Origin: Allobosea sp.
GTDB lineage: Bacteria > Pseudomonadota > Alphaproteobacteria > Rhizobiales > Beijerinckiaceae
NCBI GenBank assembly: GCA_024231975.1
Contig: JAAEQB010000078.1
Location: 124,001-188,000, forward strand
DNA: 64,000 bases
Reading direction: 5' to 3'
The notes beneath the pieces are model-generated. The model had not been told where the DNA came from. It searched no databases and saw only the letters and a list, made by a program, of their open reading frames with translations. How positions within the stretch are numbered: position 1 is the first letter of the stretch; the number at the start of each line of letters is the position of its first letter. A program made the translations under genes and the position numbers. Positions 36,033-45,589 of the stretch are shown piece by piece.

Positions 36033-36920
36033 TCAGGCGGCGCGGCCGAACAGGCCGGCGGGCTTCACCAGCAGCACCAGCACCATGATGATGAAGATCA
36101 CGGTCGAGGAGGCCTCGGGGTAGAACACCTTGGTCAGGCCCTCGATCAGGCCGAGCGAGAAGCCGGTGACGATCGCGCCCATGATCGAGCCCATGCCGCC
36201 GATGACGACGACGGCGAAGACGACGATGATCAGGTCGGCGCCCATGTTCGGGTTGACCGCGTAGATCGGGGCCGCAAGCACGCCGGCGAAGGCGGCGAGC
36301 GCGACGCCGAAGCCATAGGTCAGCGTCACCAGCAGCGGCACGTTGATGCCGAAGGCCTGGGTCAGGGTCGGGTTCTCGGTCGCGGCGCGCAGATACGAAC
36401 CGAGCTTGGTCTTCTCGATCACGAACCAGGTGGCGAGGCAGACCACCAGCGAGGCGACGACGACCCAGCCGCGATAGGTCGGCAGGAACATGAAGCCGAG
36501 ATTCTGGCCGCCGGTCAGCTGCGGCGGGATGCCATAGGGCAGGCCGGAGGAGCCGTAATAATTGCGGAACAGGCCCTGGATGATCAGCGCCAGGCCGAAG
36601 GTCAGCAGCAGCCCGTAGAGATGGTCGTATTTGGCGATGCGGGCGAGGAAGAGCCGCTCGATCACGATGCCGGTGGCGCCGACCACGACCGGCGCGATCA
36701 GCAGCGCGGCCCAGTAGTTCACGCCGAGATAGTTCAGGCACATCCAGGCGACGAAGGCGCCCATCATGTACTGCGCCCCATGGGCGAAGTTGATGATGTT
36801 GAGCAGGCCGAAGATCACCGCCAGCCCGAGCGACAGGATCGCATAGAACGAGCCGTTGATCAGGCCGAGAAGGACCTGGCCGAACAGCGCCTGCGGCGGC
36901 ACGCCTAGAAGTTCGAACAT
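36033..36920 (-). CDS. livH: Branched-chain amino acid type ABC permease LivH
   Basis: 295 residues, polytopic. LivH hallmarks: LINGSFYAILSLGLAVIFGLLNIINFAHGAQYM and ENPTLTQAFGINVPLLVTLTYG. Forms the channel with LivM, 19 bases downstream. A stem-loop separates it from the binding-protein gene upstream. Confidence 0.92.
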   Translation of the reverse strand: MFELLGVPPQALFGQVLLGLINGSFYAILSLGLAVIFGLLNIINFAHGAQYMMGAFVAWMCLNYLGVNYWAALLIAPVVVGATGIVIERLFLARIAKYDHLYGLLLTFGLALIIQGLFRNYYGSSGLPYGIPPQLTGGQNLGFMFLPTYRGWVVVASLVVCLATWFVIEKTKLGSYLRAATENPTLTQAFGINVPLLVTLTYGFGVALAAFAGVLAAPIYAVNPNMGADLIIVVFAVVVIGGMGSIMGAIVTGFSLGLIEGLTKVFYPEASSTVIFIIMVLVLLVKPAGLFGRAA

Positions 36921-36947
36921 CGGGACCGACCGTTCCGTGAAAGCTGA

Positions 36948-36971
36948 TCCGGGGCCGATGCCGGCCCCGGA
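36948..36971 (-). promoter_or_regulatory. Stem-loop between SBP and permease genes
   Basis: Perfect 10-bp stem TCCGGGGCCG / CGGCCCCGGA with a four-base loop and no T-run, in the 84-base gap after the binding-protein gene. Such hairpins often protect the binding-protein mRNA from 3' decay or partly stop transcription, giving more binding protein than permease. That role is inference. Confidence 0.55.
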
Positions 36972-37004
36972 ATGAGATGTCGTGAGGGCCTTGTCAGCCC
37001 GTCA

Positions 37005-38207
37005 TCACTTGACGAGCGAGCACCCGGTCTCGGCGAGCGGCTGGAAGGCCTCCTCGGCCGAGAGGACCGCGATCTGCTTGTAGTAGTCCCACGGCCCCTT
37101 CGACTCCGACGGCTTCTTGACCTCGTAAAGATACATCGGATGCATCTTGCGGCCGTTGACGCGGATCGAGCCCTTGCCGAACAGCGGATCGTCGGTCGGC
37201 ATTTCCTTCATCTTGGCCATGACCACCGCGGCGTCCTTGCTCTTGGCCGCCTCGACCGCCTTCAGATAGTGCAGCAGGCCGGAATAGACGCCCGCCTGCA
37301 CCATGGTCGGCTTCTTACCGCCATTGAGCTTGGCGAAGCGCTCCGACCAGGCGCGGGTGCCGTCGTCGCGGTCCCAGTAGAAGGATTCGGTCAGCACCAG
37401 GCCCTGCGCCGCCTGCAGGCCGAGCGCATGCACGTCGCTGGCGAAGGTCAGGAGACCGGCGAGCTTCTGGCCGCCCTGGGTGATGCCGAACTCGCTCGCC
37501 TGCTTGACCGAGTTGGTCAGGTCGCCGCCGGCATTGGCGAGGCCGATGACCTTGGCCTTGGAGGCCTGCGCCTGCAGCAGGAAGGACGAGAAGTCCGTGC
37601 CCGGGAACGGGGTACGCACCGCGCCCAGCACCTTGCCGCCGGCCTTGGTGATGACAGCCGTGGCGTCACGCTCGAGCGCATGGCCGAAGGCGTAGTCGGC
37701 GGTGAGGAAGAACCAGCTGTCGCCGCCGGCCTTGACCATGGCGCCGCCGGTGCCCTGGGCGAGGGCATAGGTGTCGTAGGTCCAGTGGACGGTGTTCGGC
37801 GAGCAGGCCTTGCCGGTGAGGTCCGAGGTGCCGGCGCCGGAATTGATGTGGATCTTGTTCTTGTCCTTGGTGATCTGGCTCACCGCCAGCGCCACCGAGG
37901 AGGTCGGCACGTCGAGGATCAGGTCGACGCCGTCCTGATCATACCACTGCCGGGCGATGGTCGAGCCGACGTCCGGCTTGTTCTGGTGGTCGGCCGAGAC
38001 GATCTCGACCTTGATGCCCTTCTCGGCCGCCTTGAAGTCCTCGACCGCCAGGCGCGCGGCGATCACCGAGCCTTCGCCCGAGAGGTCGGCATAGATGCCG
38101 GAGCGGTCGTTGAGCACGCCGGCCTTGACCGTGATCTGCTGCGCCAGCGCCGGCGCGGCCATCAGCGCGCCGAGCGCCGTGGCCGCAAGCAATGTCTTGA
38201 GCTTCAT
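37005..38207 (-). CDS. Liv-type ABC transporter substrate-binding protein
   Basis: 400 residues, type I periplasmic binding protein (Peripla_BP_6). Signal peptide MKLKTLLAATALGALMAAPALAQ. Begins ITVKAGVLNDRSGIYADLSG, then VGSTIARQWYDQDGVDLILDVPTSSVAL. Lies inside the operon between the ATPase and permease genes. This subgroup often binds amides, aromatic acids or other non-amino-acid ligands; the ligand here is not known. Two cysteines (in GKACSPN and ETGCSLVK) could form a disulfide. Confidence 0.9.
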   Translation of the reverse strand: MKLKTLLAATALGALMAAPALAQQITVKAGVLNDRSGIYADLSGEGSVIAARLAVEDFKAAEKGIKVEIVSADHQNKPDVGSTIARQWYDQDGVDLILDVPTSSVALAVSQITKDKNKIHINSGAGTSDLTGKACSPNTVHWTYDTYALAQGTGGAMVKAGGDSWFFLTADYAFGHALERDATAVITKAGGKVLGAVRTPFPGTDFSSFLLQAQASKAKVIGLANAGGDLTNSVKQASEFGITQGGQKLAGLLTFASDVHALGLQAAQGLVLTESFYWDRDDGTRAWSERFAKLNGGKKPTMVQAGVYSGLLHYLKAVEAAKSKDAAVVMAKMKEMPTDDPLFGKGSIRVNGRKMHPMYLYEVKKPSESKGPWDYYKQIAVLSAEEAFQPLAETGCSLVK

Positions 38208-38264
38208 GGTTGGTCTCCCTGGGGATCTCTGGAATTCGGTCGGTTCTTGTTGGACGCCCTTGCG

Positions 38265-38997
<733 letters not shown>

Positions 38998-39008
<11 letters not shown>

Positions 39009-39762
39009 GGCCGACCCCCGATCCGATATAGGCTTCGACCACGCGCGGATCCTTCGAGACGGTGGCATAGTCGCCCTCGGCCAGCACCTGGCCGCGGGCG
39101 AGCACGGTGATGCGGTCGCAGAGCGCGGCGACCACCGAGAGATTGTGCTCGACCATCAGGATGGTGCGGTTGGCCGAGACCTTGCGGATCAGCGCCTCGA
39201 TGCGCTCGATGTCCTCGCGGCCCATGCCGGCCATCGGCTCGTCGAGCAGCAGCATCTCGGGATCGAGCGCCAGCGTCGTCGCGATCTCCAGCGCGCGCTT
39301 GCGGCCATAGGAGAGCTCGCCCGCCGGCAGCTCGGCGAAGCTCGACAGGCCGACCGCGTCGACCAGGCGCAGCGCCTCGGCGTCGAGCGAGGACAGCGCC
39401 CGCTCGGAGCGCCAGAAGTCGAAATTGTCGCCGCGCTTGCGCTGCAAGGCGACGCGGACATTGGTCTTGACCGAGAGCTGCGGGAACACCGCCGAAATCT
39501 GGAAGGAACGGACCAGGCCGAGCCGGGCGATCTCCGCCGGTTTCTCGCCGGTGATGTCGCGGCCGTTATAGATGATCTGCCCGCGCGTCGGCGGCAGGAA
39601 CTTGGTCAACAGGTTGAAGCAGGTGGTCTTGCCCGCCCCGTTCGGCCCGATCAAAGCGTGAATCGACCCGCGCCGAACCTTCAGATCAACGCCATTGACA
39701 GCTGTGAAGCCGGCAAATTCTTTCGTGAGGCCTGAGGTCGAGAGAATAGTATCCTCAGACAT
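38998..39762 (-). CDS. livG: Branched-chain amino acid type ABC ATPase LivG
   Basis: 254 residues. Walker A GPNGAGKTT, then GLVRSFQISAVFPQLSV, signature LSYGRKRALEIATTLALDP, Walker B MLLLDEPMAGMG, and the LivG C-terminal VVEAYIGSG. First gene of the operon; starts at MSEDTIL, while the long upstream frame has no support. The promoter should lie in the 169 bases (39763-39931) between it and the tetR-like gene, where I see no other gene. Confidence 0.92.
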
Positions 39763-39931
39763 CCCTAGATAACCTTGCCCATTGCTCGATTGTTCGTTTC
39801 CCGGGCGGCATGCTGCACCGCGCATATCGCCCATGTCAACGGCGCGGGTGTGCGCAGAACCCCATACAGAGCCCGCGAAACGCCCGCCGCTAGACGAAAG
39901 GCTTAGGCCCAAGAGCCGGCTTGCGCCGAAG

Positions 39932-40567
39932 TCAGCTTCGTGCCGATGCATCCCGCGCGACAGCAGCCGCGAACACCGCCGCAACTTCGCGCAGCCGGAC
40001 GAGATAATGCTCGCAGGAGGGCTGCTCGCCGTATTTCGCGCCGGCCGCCGCGCGCATCAGCGTGGCGATCAGGCTGTTCAGCGACAGGCCGCTGCGCGTG
40101 ATCGCGATCTCGCCCCGCGCCGCGGCGTCCTCGAACAGCTCACTGGCGAAGCTGACGAAGATCGCTTCGAAGGCGACGAGCTCGGCTCCGGCGATGGCGG
40201 TCATCACCGCCTTGAGCTCGCCGAGATGCTCGCCGGCGCTGAAGGCGGCGAAGGCGGTGCCGTGATGCGCCTCCATCAACGCGGCGAGCCGCTGCGCGAA
40301 CGGCCCCTGCGTCGCCAGCGCCTCGCGGCAACGTGTCTCGACTTGACCCCCGAGGCCCGCGAGCATGGCCCGGAAGACGTCGTCCTTGCCCTTGAAGTGG
40401 AGGTAGAGCGTGGCGCGGGCGACCCCGGCCTCACGCGCGATGTCGTCCATCGAGGTGCGCTTGTAGCCATAGCGGGCGAAGAGGCGCAGCGCCGCCTCCG
40501 CGATCTGCTCGATGCGGCCCTTGCCGTCCTCTGCGGACGCTGCGGAACTTTCGTTGCGGTCGCTCAT
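39932..40567 (-). CDS. TetR-family regulator next to the molybdenum hydroxylase genes
   Basis: 211 residues. Helix-turn-helix RIEQIAEAALRLFARYGYKRTSMDDIAREAGVARATLYLHF (about residues 18-58), C-terminal ligand domain with EHLGELKAVMTAIAG. Divergent from the (2Fe-2S)/molybdopterin/cytochrome operon, with a perfect 9-bp-arm palindrome in between. It probably represses that operon until an N-heterocycle or aldehyde-type substrate is present. Confidence 0.9.
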   Translation of the reverse strand: MSDRNESSAASAEDGKGRIEQIAEAALRLFARYGYKRTSMDDIAREAGVARATLYLHFKGKDDVFRAMLAGLGGQVETRCREALATQGPFAQRLAALMEAHHGTAFAAFSAGEHLGELKAVMTAIAGAELVAFEAIFVSFASELFEDAAARGEIAITRSGLSLNSLIATLMRAAAGAKYGEQPSCEHYLVRLREVAAVFAAAVARDASARS

Positions 40568-40607
40568 TTGCAGTCTTGACAGAATCCAAACTGTCGGCGA
40601 CCATTCT

Positions 40608-40630
40608 AGTTAGACGCAAAACGTCTAACT
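40608..40630. promoter_or_regulatory. Palindromic TetR operator candidate
   Basis: AGTTAGACG (40608-40616) and CGTCTAACT (40622-40630) are perfect inverted repeats around a five-base spacer CAAAA. A further half-site CGTCTAG follows at 40632-40638. Located in the 194-base divergent region between the tetR-like gene and the oxidoreductase operon. Arm length and symmetry are typical of TetR dimers. Confidence 0.7.
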
Positions 40631-40761
40631 CGTCTAGTCGCGCGACCCAAGACGACGGATCACCGCCCGCCTTCTGATATGGCAGAACGGGCCTTCGAGC
40701 GAGCCTCGATCCGGCAGCCCTGGTGCCGCGCTGTGTCATGCCCAGCGCCAGAGAGGCAGCC

Positions 40762-41223
40762 ATGGCCCACACCATCACAGTCAACGGAACGCGCCACAGC
40801 GTCGATGTCGATGACGACACCCCCTTGCTCTGGGTGCTGCGCGACAACCTGCAGCTGACCGGCACCAAGTTCGGCTGCGGCGTCGCGCAGTGCGGCGCCT
40901 GCACTGTCTACATGGACGGCCAGCCGCTGCGCTCCTGCTCCATGCCGGTCTCAGGCGTCGGCGATGCCAAGATCACCACGATCGAAGCGCTCGCCGGCAA
41001 GGAGGCCGAGGCGATCCAGGCCGCCTGGGTCAAGCACGACGTGCCGCAATGCGGCTATTGCCAGTCCGGCCAGGTGATGAGCGCGATCGCCCTGCTCAAG
41101 GAGATCCGCAAGCCGACCGATCGCGACATCGACCTCGCGATGAACGGCAATCTCTGCCGCTGCGCGACCTATGTCCGTATCCGCGCCGCGATCCACGACG
41201 CCGCACGCACGCTGGAGGGCTGA
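40762..41223 (+). CDS. (2Fe-2S) subunit of a xanthine-oxidase-family hydroxylase (IorA-like)
   Basis: 153 residues carrying both [2Fe-2S] centres: plant-type ligands C39, C44, C47 and C59, and the helical-domain ligands C97, C100 (CGYCQSG), C132 and C134 (CRC). Passes electrons from the molybdenum centre to the cytochrome encoded two genes later. No signal peptide of its own; it probably crosses the membrane folded with the Tat-tagged large subunit. GAGAGG precedes the ATG. Isoquinoline 1-oxidoreductase and membrane-bound aldehyde dehydrogenases share this layout. Confidence 0.92.
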   Translation: MAHTITVNGTRHSVDVDDDTPLLWVLRDNLQLTGTKFGCGVAQCGACTVYMDGQPLRSCSMPVSGVGDAKITTIEALAGKEAEAIQAAWVKHDVPQCGYCQSGQVMSAIALLKEIRKPTDRDIDLAMNGNLCRCATYVRIRAAIHDAARTLEG

Positions 41224-41225
41224 CC

Positions 41226-43400
41226 ATGACCGCGCATGACATCTCCCTCTCGCGCCGCAACCTCCTGAAGGGCGCCGGCGCCCTCGTCATCGGCATGAGC
41301 CTGCCGCAAGCCGGGCGGGCGCAATCGGGCGCGGCGCAGGTGTTCAAGCCGGGCGGCGCCACCAGCTTCGCGCCGAACGCCTTCGTCAGGATCGCTGCCG
41401 ACGACACCGTGACGGTGCTGGTCAAGCATATCGAGTTCGGCCAGGGCCCGTTCACCGGCCTCGCCACGCTGGTCGCCGAAGAGCTCGACGCCGACTGGGC
41501 CCAGATGCGGGCCGAGCATGCCGTCTCCGATCCCAAGCTCTATGCCAATCTCCTCTTCGGCATCCAGGGCACCGGCGGCTCGACCGCGATCGCCAACTCC
41601 TATGAGCAGATGCGCAAAGCAGGCGCGACCGCCCGCGCCATGCTGGTGCAGGCAGCGGCAGAGACCTGGAAGGTCCCTGCTGCTGAGATCAGCGTCGAGA
41701 AGGGCGTGCTGAAGCATGCTTCCGGCAAGCAGGGCCGCTTCGGCGAGTTTGCCGAGGCAGCGTCCAGGCTGCAGGCTCCGGCGGAGGTCAAACTCAAGGA
41801 CCCCGCGCAATTCAAGCTGATCGGCAAGGAAGGCGCGACACCGCGGCTCGACAGCCTGGGCAAGTCGACCGGCAAGGCGCAGTTCACCATCGACATCCAT
41901 ACGCCGCAGATGCTGACCGTCGTCGTCGCCCGCCCACCACGCTTCGGCGGCAAGGTCGCCTCCTTCGACGCGACCGAGGCGAAGAAGGTCAAGGGCGTCG
42001 TCGACATCAAGCAGATCCCGTCGGGCGTCGCCGTCTATGCGACCGGGACCTGGCCGGCGCTGAAGGGCCGCGAGGCGCTGAAGGTCACCTGGGACGAGAG
42101 CGGCGCCGAGAAGCGCGGCAGCCGCGAGCTCTTCGCCGAGTACCGTAAGCTCGCGCGAACGGAAGGGACCATTGCCGGCAAGCATGGCGATGCCGAGGCC
42201 GCGCTCTCCAAGGCCGAGAAGGTGATCGAGGCGGAATACGCCTTCCCCTATCTGGCGCACGCACCGATGGAGCCGCTCGACGGTTATCTCGAATGGAATG
42301 CGCAGGGTGCGCTCGCCCGCCTCGGCAGCCAGCTACAGACCGTCGACCACATGACGATCGCCAAGACACTCGACCTCGGGCCGGAGAAGGTCACGGTCGA
42401 GACCGTGCTGGGCGGTGGCAGTTTCGGCCGGCGCGCCCAACCGAACTCCGAGCTTGCCGCCGAGCTCGCGCAGGTCGCCAGGGCGATCGGACCGAACCGG
42501 CCTGTCAAGCTGGTGCGCACCCGCGAGGACGATCTCTCCGGCGGCTATTACCGCCCGCTCTTCCTGCATCGCCTGCGCGGCGCGGTGAAGGACGGCAAGA
42601 TCACCGCCTGGAGCGCCTCGCTGGTCGGCCAATCCTTCCTGAAGGGCTCGCCCTTCGAGGCGATGATCAAGGACGGGATCGATCCGGTGATGGTCGAGGG
42701 CGCCAACGAGCTGCCCTATGAGATCGCCGATTTCCGCTGCGAGCTGCACACCGTAGATGTCGGCGTGCCAACCTTGTGGTGGCGCTCGGTCGGCCACACC
42801 CATACCGGCTACGCGGTCGAGTGTTTCATCGACCAGTTGCTGCAGGCGGCGGGCCAAGACCCGGTTGCCGGGCGGCTCGCCTTGATGGGCAAGCAGCAGC
42901 GGCTCGCCAATGTGCTGAAAGCCGTGGCGGACCTCGCCAAGTGGAATGGGCCTGGCCCGGTCGACGGGCGCGCCCGCGGCGTCGGCGTGGTCGAGAGCTT
43001 CGGGTCCTATGTCGCGCAGATCGCCGAGGTCTCGCTCGGCGAAGGCGGCGAGCCCAAAGTGCATAAGGTCTGGTGCGCGGTCGATTGCGGGGTGGCGGTC
43101 AATCCCGACATCATCCGCGCCCAGATGGAAGGCGGCATCGGCTTCGGCCTCGGCCATGCCCTCTATGGCGAGTTGACGCTCGACCAGGGCAAGCCGGTCC
43201 AAGGCAATTTCGACAGCTACCGCTCGCTGCGCATCAACGAGATGCCGGAGGTCGAGGTCAGGATCGTGCCCTCGACGGAGAAGCCGACGGGGGTCGGCGA
43301 GCCCGGCGTGCCGCCGATCGGGCCGGCCGTCGCAAACGCGCTGGCGCGGCTGGGACGCGAGCGGCCGCTGTCGCTGCCGATGGTCGGGGGGACCGTCTGA
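41226..43400 (+). CDS. Molybdopterin subunit of a xanthine-oxidase-family hydroxylase (IorB-like), Tat-exported
   Basis: 724 residues. Tat signal LSRRNLLKGAGALVIG at residues 8-23. Molybdenum cofactor blocks: EFGQGPFTGLATLVAEELD, GGSFGRRAQP, and GEPGVPPIGPAVANAL, whose glutamate is the catalytic base in this family. No FAD domain, so electrons go to a cytochrome instead of NAD or oxygen. This matches IorAB and the periplasmic aldehyde or N-heterocycle oxidoreductases. Two bases after the Fe-S gene, and coupled to the cytochrome gene by a one-base overlap. Substrate not determinable. Confidence 0.9.
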   Translation: MTAHDISLSRRNLLKGAGALVIGMSLPQAGRAQSGAAQVFKPGGATSFAPNAFVRIAADDTVTVLVKHIEFGQGPFTGLATLVAEELDADWAQMRAEHAVSDPKLYANLLFGIQGTGGSTAIANSYEQMRKAGATARAMLVQAAAETWKVPAAEISVEKGVLKHASGKQGRFGEFAEAASRLQAPAEVKLKDPAQFKLIGKEGATPRLDSLGKSTGKAQFTIDIHTPQMLTVVVARPPRFGGKVASFDATEAKKVKGVVDIKQIPSGVAVYATGTWPALKGREALKVTWDESGAEKRGSRELFAEYRKLARTEGTIAGKHGDAEAALSKAEKVIEAEYAFPYLAHAPMEPLDGYLEWNAQGALARLGSQLQTVDHMTIAKTLDLGPEKVTVETVLGGGSFGRRAQPNSELAAELAQVARAIGPNRPVKLVRTREDDLSGGYYRPLFLHRLRGAVKDGKITAWSASLVGQSFLKGSPFEAMIKDGIDPVMVEGANELPYEIADFRCELHTVDVGVPTLWWRSVGHTHTGYAVECFIDQLLQAAGQDPVAGRLALMGKQQRLANVLKAVADLAKWNGPGPVDGRARGVGVVESFGSYVAQIAEVSLGEGGEPKVHKVWCAVDCGVAVNPDIIRAQMEGGIGFGLGHALYGELTLDQGKPVQGNFDSYRSLRINEMPEVEVRIVPSTEKPTGVGEPGVPPIGPAVANALARLGRERPLSLPMVGGTV

Positions 43401-44020
43401 TGCGGTCGCTCGCTCTCGCCTCCGCGGCAGCCGCCGTCACCCTGCTGCTCGGCAGCGCCTTGACGCTGGCGCAGACTGCGCCGGCGCCAAGTGGGGCGAC
43501 CTTACGCCCGGCCGCCAGCTTCGCCGGCATCGCCAATCAGCGCGACCGCTCGGTCGCGCTGTTCACCGAGATCGGCAAAGTGCTGCAGCATCCGCGCTGC
43601 ATGAACTGCCATCCGGCGACGGAACGGCCGCGCCAGAGCGATGCGCGCCGCTTGCACCAGCCGATGGTGGTACGCGGCAAGGACGGGCATGGCGCGCCCG
43701 GCCTCGCCTGCACCACCTGCCATGGCAAGCAGAACTTCGACCCGGCCGGCGTCCCCGGCGATGGTCATTGGGCGCTGGCTCCAGCCTCGATGGCCTGGGA
43801 GGGCAAGACGCTTGGCCAGATCTGCGAACAGCTCAAGGACCAGAATCGCAATGGCAGCCGCGACCTCGCGGCGATCGTCAAGCACGTCACCAGCGACACG
43901 CTGGTGCTCTGGGCCTGGAGCCCCGGCAAGGGCCGCCAGCCCGCGCCGGGGACGAATGCGCAGTTCGGCGAATTGATGCAGGCCTGGGCCGATAGCGGGG
44001 CGGCCTGCCCGGCGGGTTGA
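43400..44020 (+). CDS. Di-heme cytochrome c-type subunit of the hydroxylase
   Basis: 206 residues. Signal peptide at about 1-25, and two c-type heme motifs, C67-M-N-C-H71 and C104-T-T-C-H108. It starts on the last base of the molybdopterin-subunit stop, so it is very likely the electron acceptor that links the enzyme to the respiratory chain. It differs from the three-heme cytochromes usual for aldehyde dehydrogenases by having only two motifs. Confidence 0.85.
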   Translation: MRSLALASAAAAVTLLLGSALTLAQTAPAPSGATLRPAASFAGIANQRDRSVALFTEIGKVLQHPRCMNCHPATERPRQSDARRLHQPMVVRGKDGHGAPGLACTTCHGKQNFDPAGVPGDGHWALAPASMAWEGKTLGQICEQLKDQNRNGSRDLAAIVKHVTSDTLVLWAWSPGKGRQPAPGTNAQFGELMQAWADSGAACPAG

Positions 44021-44023
44021 CGC

Positions 44024-45478
44024 CTAGCGGAACGGCGGCTCGTCGAAGCTCCTGAGCTTGCGCGAATGGATCGACGAGCCGGCTTCCTTCAGCTTCTCCA
44101 GCGCGGCAAGGCCGATCTTGAGATGCTCGCCGACGGCGCGCTCATAGAAGGCGTTGGCAGCGCCCGGCAGCTTGATCTCGCCGTGCAGCGGCTTGTCGGA
44201 GACGCAGAGCAAGGTGCCGTAGGGCACGCGCAGGCGGTAGCCCTGCGCCGCGATCGTGCCGGATTCCATGTCGACGGCGATGGCGCGCGACAGGTTGATG
44301 CGCTTGCGCTCCTTGCTCCAGCGCAGTTCCCAATTGCGGTCGTCCTGGGTGACGACCGTGCCGGTGCGCAGGCGCTGCTTCAGCCGGTCGCCCTTCTCGC
44401 CGGTGACCTCGGCAGCCGCCTGCTGCAGCGCGACCTGGACCTCGGCCAGCGCCGGAACGGGCACGTCCGGCGGCACCAGCTCGTCGAGAATGCCGTCCTG
44501 GCGGAGATAGGCGTGGGCGAGGACATAGTCGCCGATGATCTGCGTCTGGCGCAGCCCGCCGCAATGGCCGACCATCAGCCAGCAATTGGGCCTGAGCACC
44601 GCGAGATGGTCGGTGATGTTCTTGGCGTTGGAGGGGCCGACGCCGATATTGACCAGAGTGACGCCCTCGCCGCTCTCGCGGATCAGGTGATAGGCCGGCA
44701 TCTGGAAGCGGTGCCAGGGCGCCGACATCACCCGCTCGGCGGCACTGACATCGATGCCATCGCGGTCGATGCGGATGCCGCCCGGTGCGACCAGCGCCTG
44801 CGCCGTGCCGGCCTCGATCTCGGCCAGAGCGAGCCGGACGAACTGGTCGACATAGCGATGGTAGTTGGTCAGCAGCACCCAGGGCTGCACGGCGCGCCAG
44901 TCGGTGCCGGTGTAGTGGACGAGGCGACGCAGCGAATAATCCACCCTGACCGCATCGAAGAGCGAGAGCGGGCGCGGCTCGCCCTCGACGATCTCGAAGG
45001 TGCCGTCGGCAACCTCGTCGCCGACCAGCGCCAGGAGCGGCGTCGGGAAATACCGGGCGAGCTCGGCGGCCGTGACTGCGCCGCGGCCGAGCTCGTCACC
45101 GCCGTCGAGGGCGTAGGGGTAAGGGATTTCCTGATTGCTGACGCCGGTCTCGATCGTCGCGCCGTATTCCTCGACCAGTGGCTGGAGCTGGTCGAGCAGA
45201 TATGTCCGGAATTCGCCCGGCTGCGTCACCGTGGTCGAGTAGATGCCGGGCATCGAGAACTTGGCATAGCCGCGCCGCGTCGCCGCCGGCAGCTTCGACG
45301 GCTCGTAGGTGATGCGCAGCATCGGATAGCGATAGAGCGCCCGCTCTTCCAGCGTCGGCGGCTCGGCGGTGGTGAAGAAGCGCTGCAGATCGTTGCGCAG
45401 CGCCGTCCGTGCCTGCTCGTAGAGCAGTTCCAACCGGTCGACGGCCTCCTGCGGGGTGGCAGCGATCTCGAATGTCAT
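44024..45478 (-). CDS. amn: AMP nucleosidase
   Basis: Hydrolyses AMP to adenine and ribose 5-phosphate. 484 residues, the same length as E. coli Amn. N-terminal Amn-specific domain, then the nucleoside-phosphorylase-like catalytic domain with LVNIGVGPSNAKNITDHL, WLMVGHCGGLRQTQ and AVDMESGTIAAQGYR, where the base-recognition glutamate lies. Start at MTFEIAA; the frame stays open far upstream, over the divergent GntR gene, and that part is not coding. It is convergent with the cytochrome gene three bases away. Confidence 0.95.
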   Translation of the reverse strand: MTFEIAATPQEAVDRLELLYEQARTALRNDLQRFFTTAEPPTLEERALYRYPMLRITYEPSKLPAATRRGYAKFSMPGIYSTTVTQPGEFRTYLLDQLQPLVEEYGATIETGVSNQEIPYPYALDGGDELGRGAVTAAELARYFPTPLLALVGDEVADGTFEIVEGEPRPLSLFDAVRVDYSLRRLVHYTGTDWRAVQPWVLLTNYHRYVDQFVRLALAEIEAGTAQALVAPGGIRIDRDGIDVSAAERVMSAPWHRFQMPAYHLIRESGEGVTLVNIGVGPSNAKNITDHLAVLRPNCWLMVGHCGGLRQTQIIGDYVLAHAYLRQDGILDELVPPDVPVPALAEVQVALQQAAAEVTGEKGDRLKQRLRTGTVVTQDDRNWELRWSKERKRINLSRAIAVDMESGTIAAQGYRLRVPYGTLLCVSDKPLHGEIKLPGAANAFYERAVGEHLKIGLAALEKLKEAGSSIHSRKLRSFDEPPFR

Positions 45479-45574
45479 GCGCGAACGATCCTCTCGTTCG
45501 GGGTGCTTGTAGCTGGGCCGGTGAGCCCCTGACAACAGCGCCGAAATGATGCGGCTTGCGGCGCGGTAAATTTT

Positions 45575-45588
45575 GGATACAATTATCC
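45575..45588. promoter_or_regulatory. Palindrome at the gntR start, candidate autoregulatory operator
   Basis: GGATA-CAAT-TATCC ends two bases before the ATG of the GntR-family gene. FCD-type GntR regulators commonly bind short AT-centred inverted repeats near their own promoter. It lies in the divergent region with amn. Assignment is by position. Confidence 0.45.
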
Positions 45589-45589
45589 T

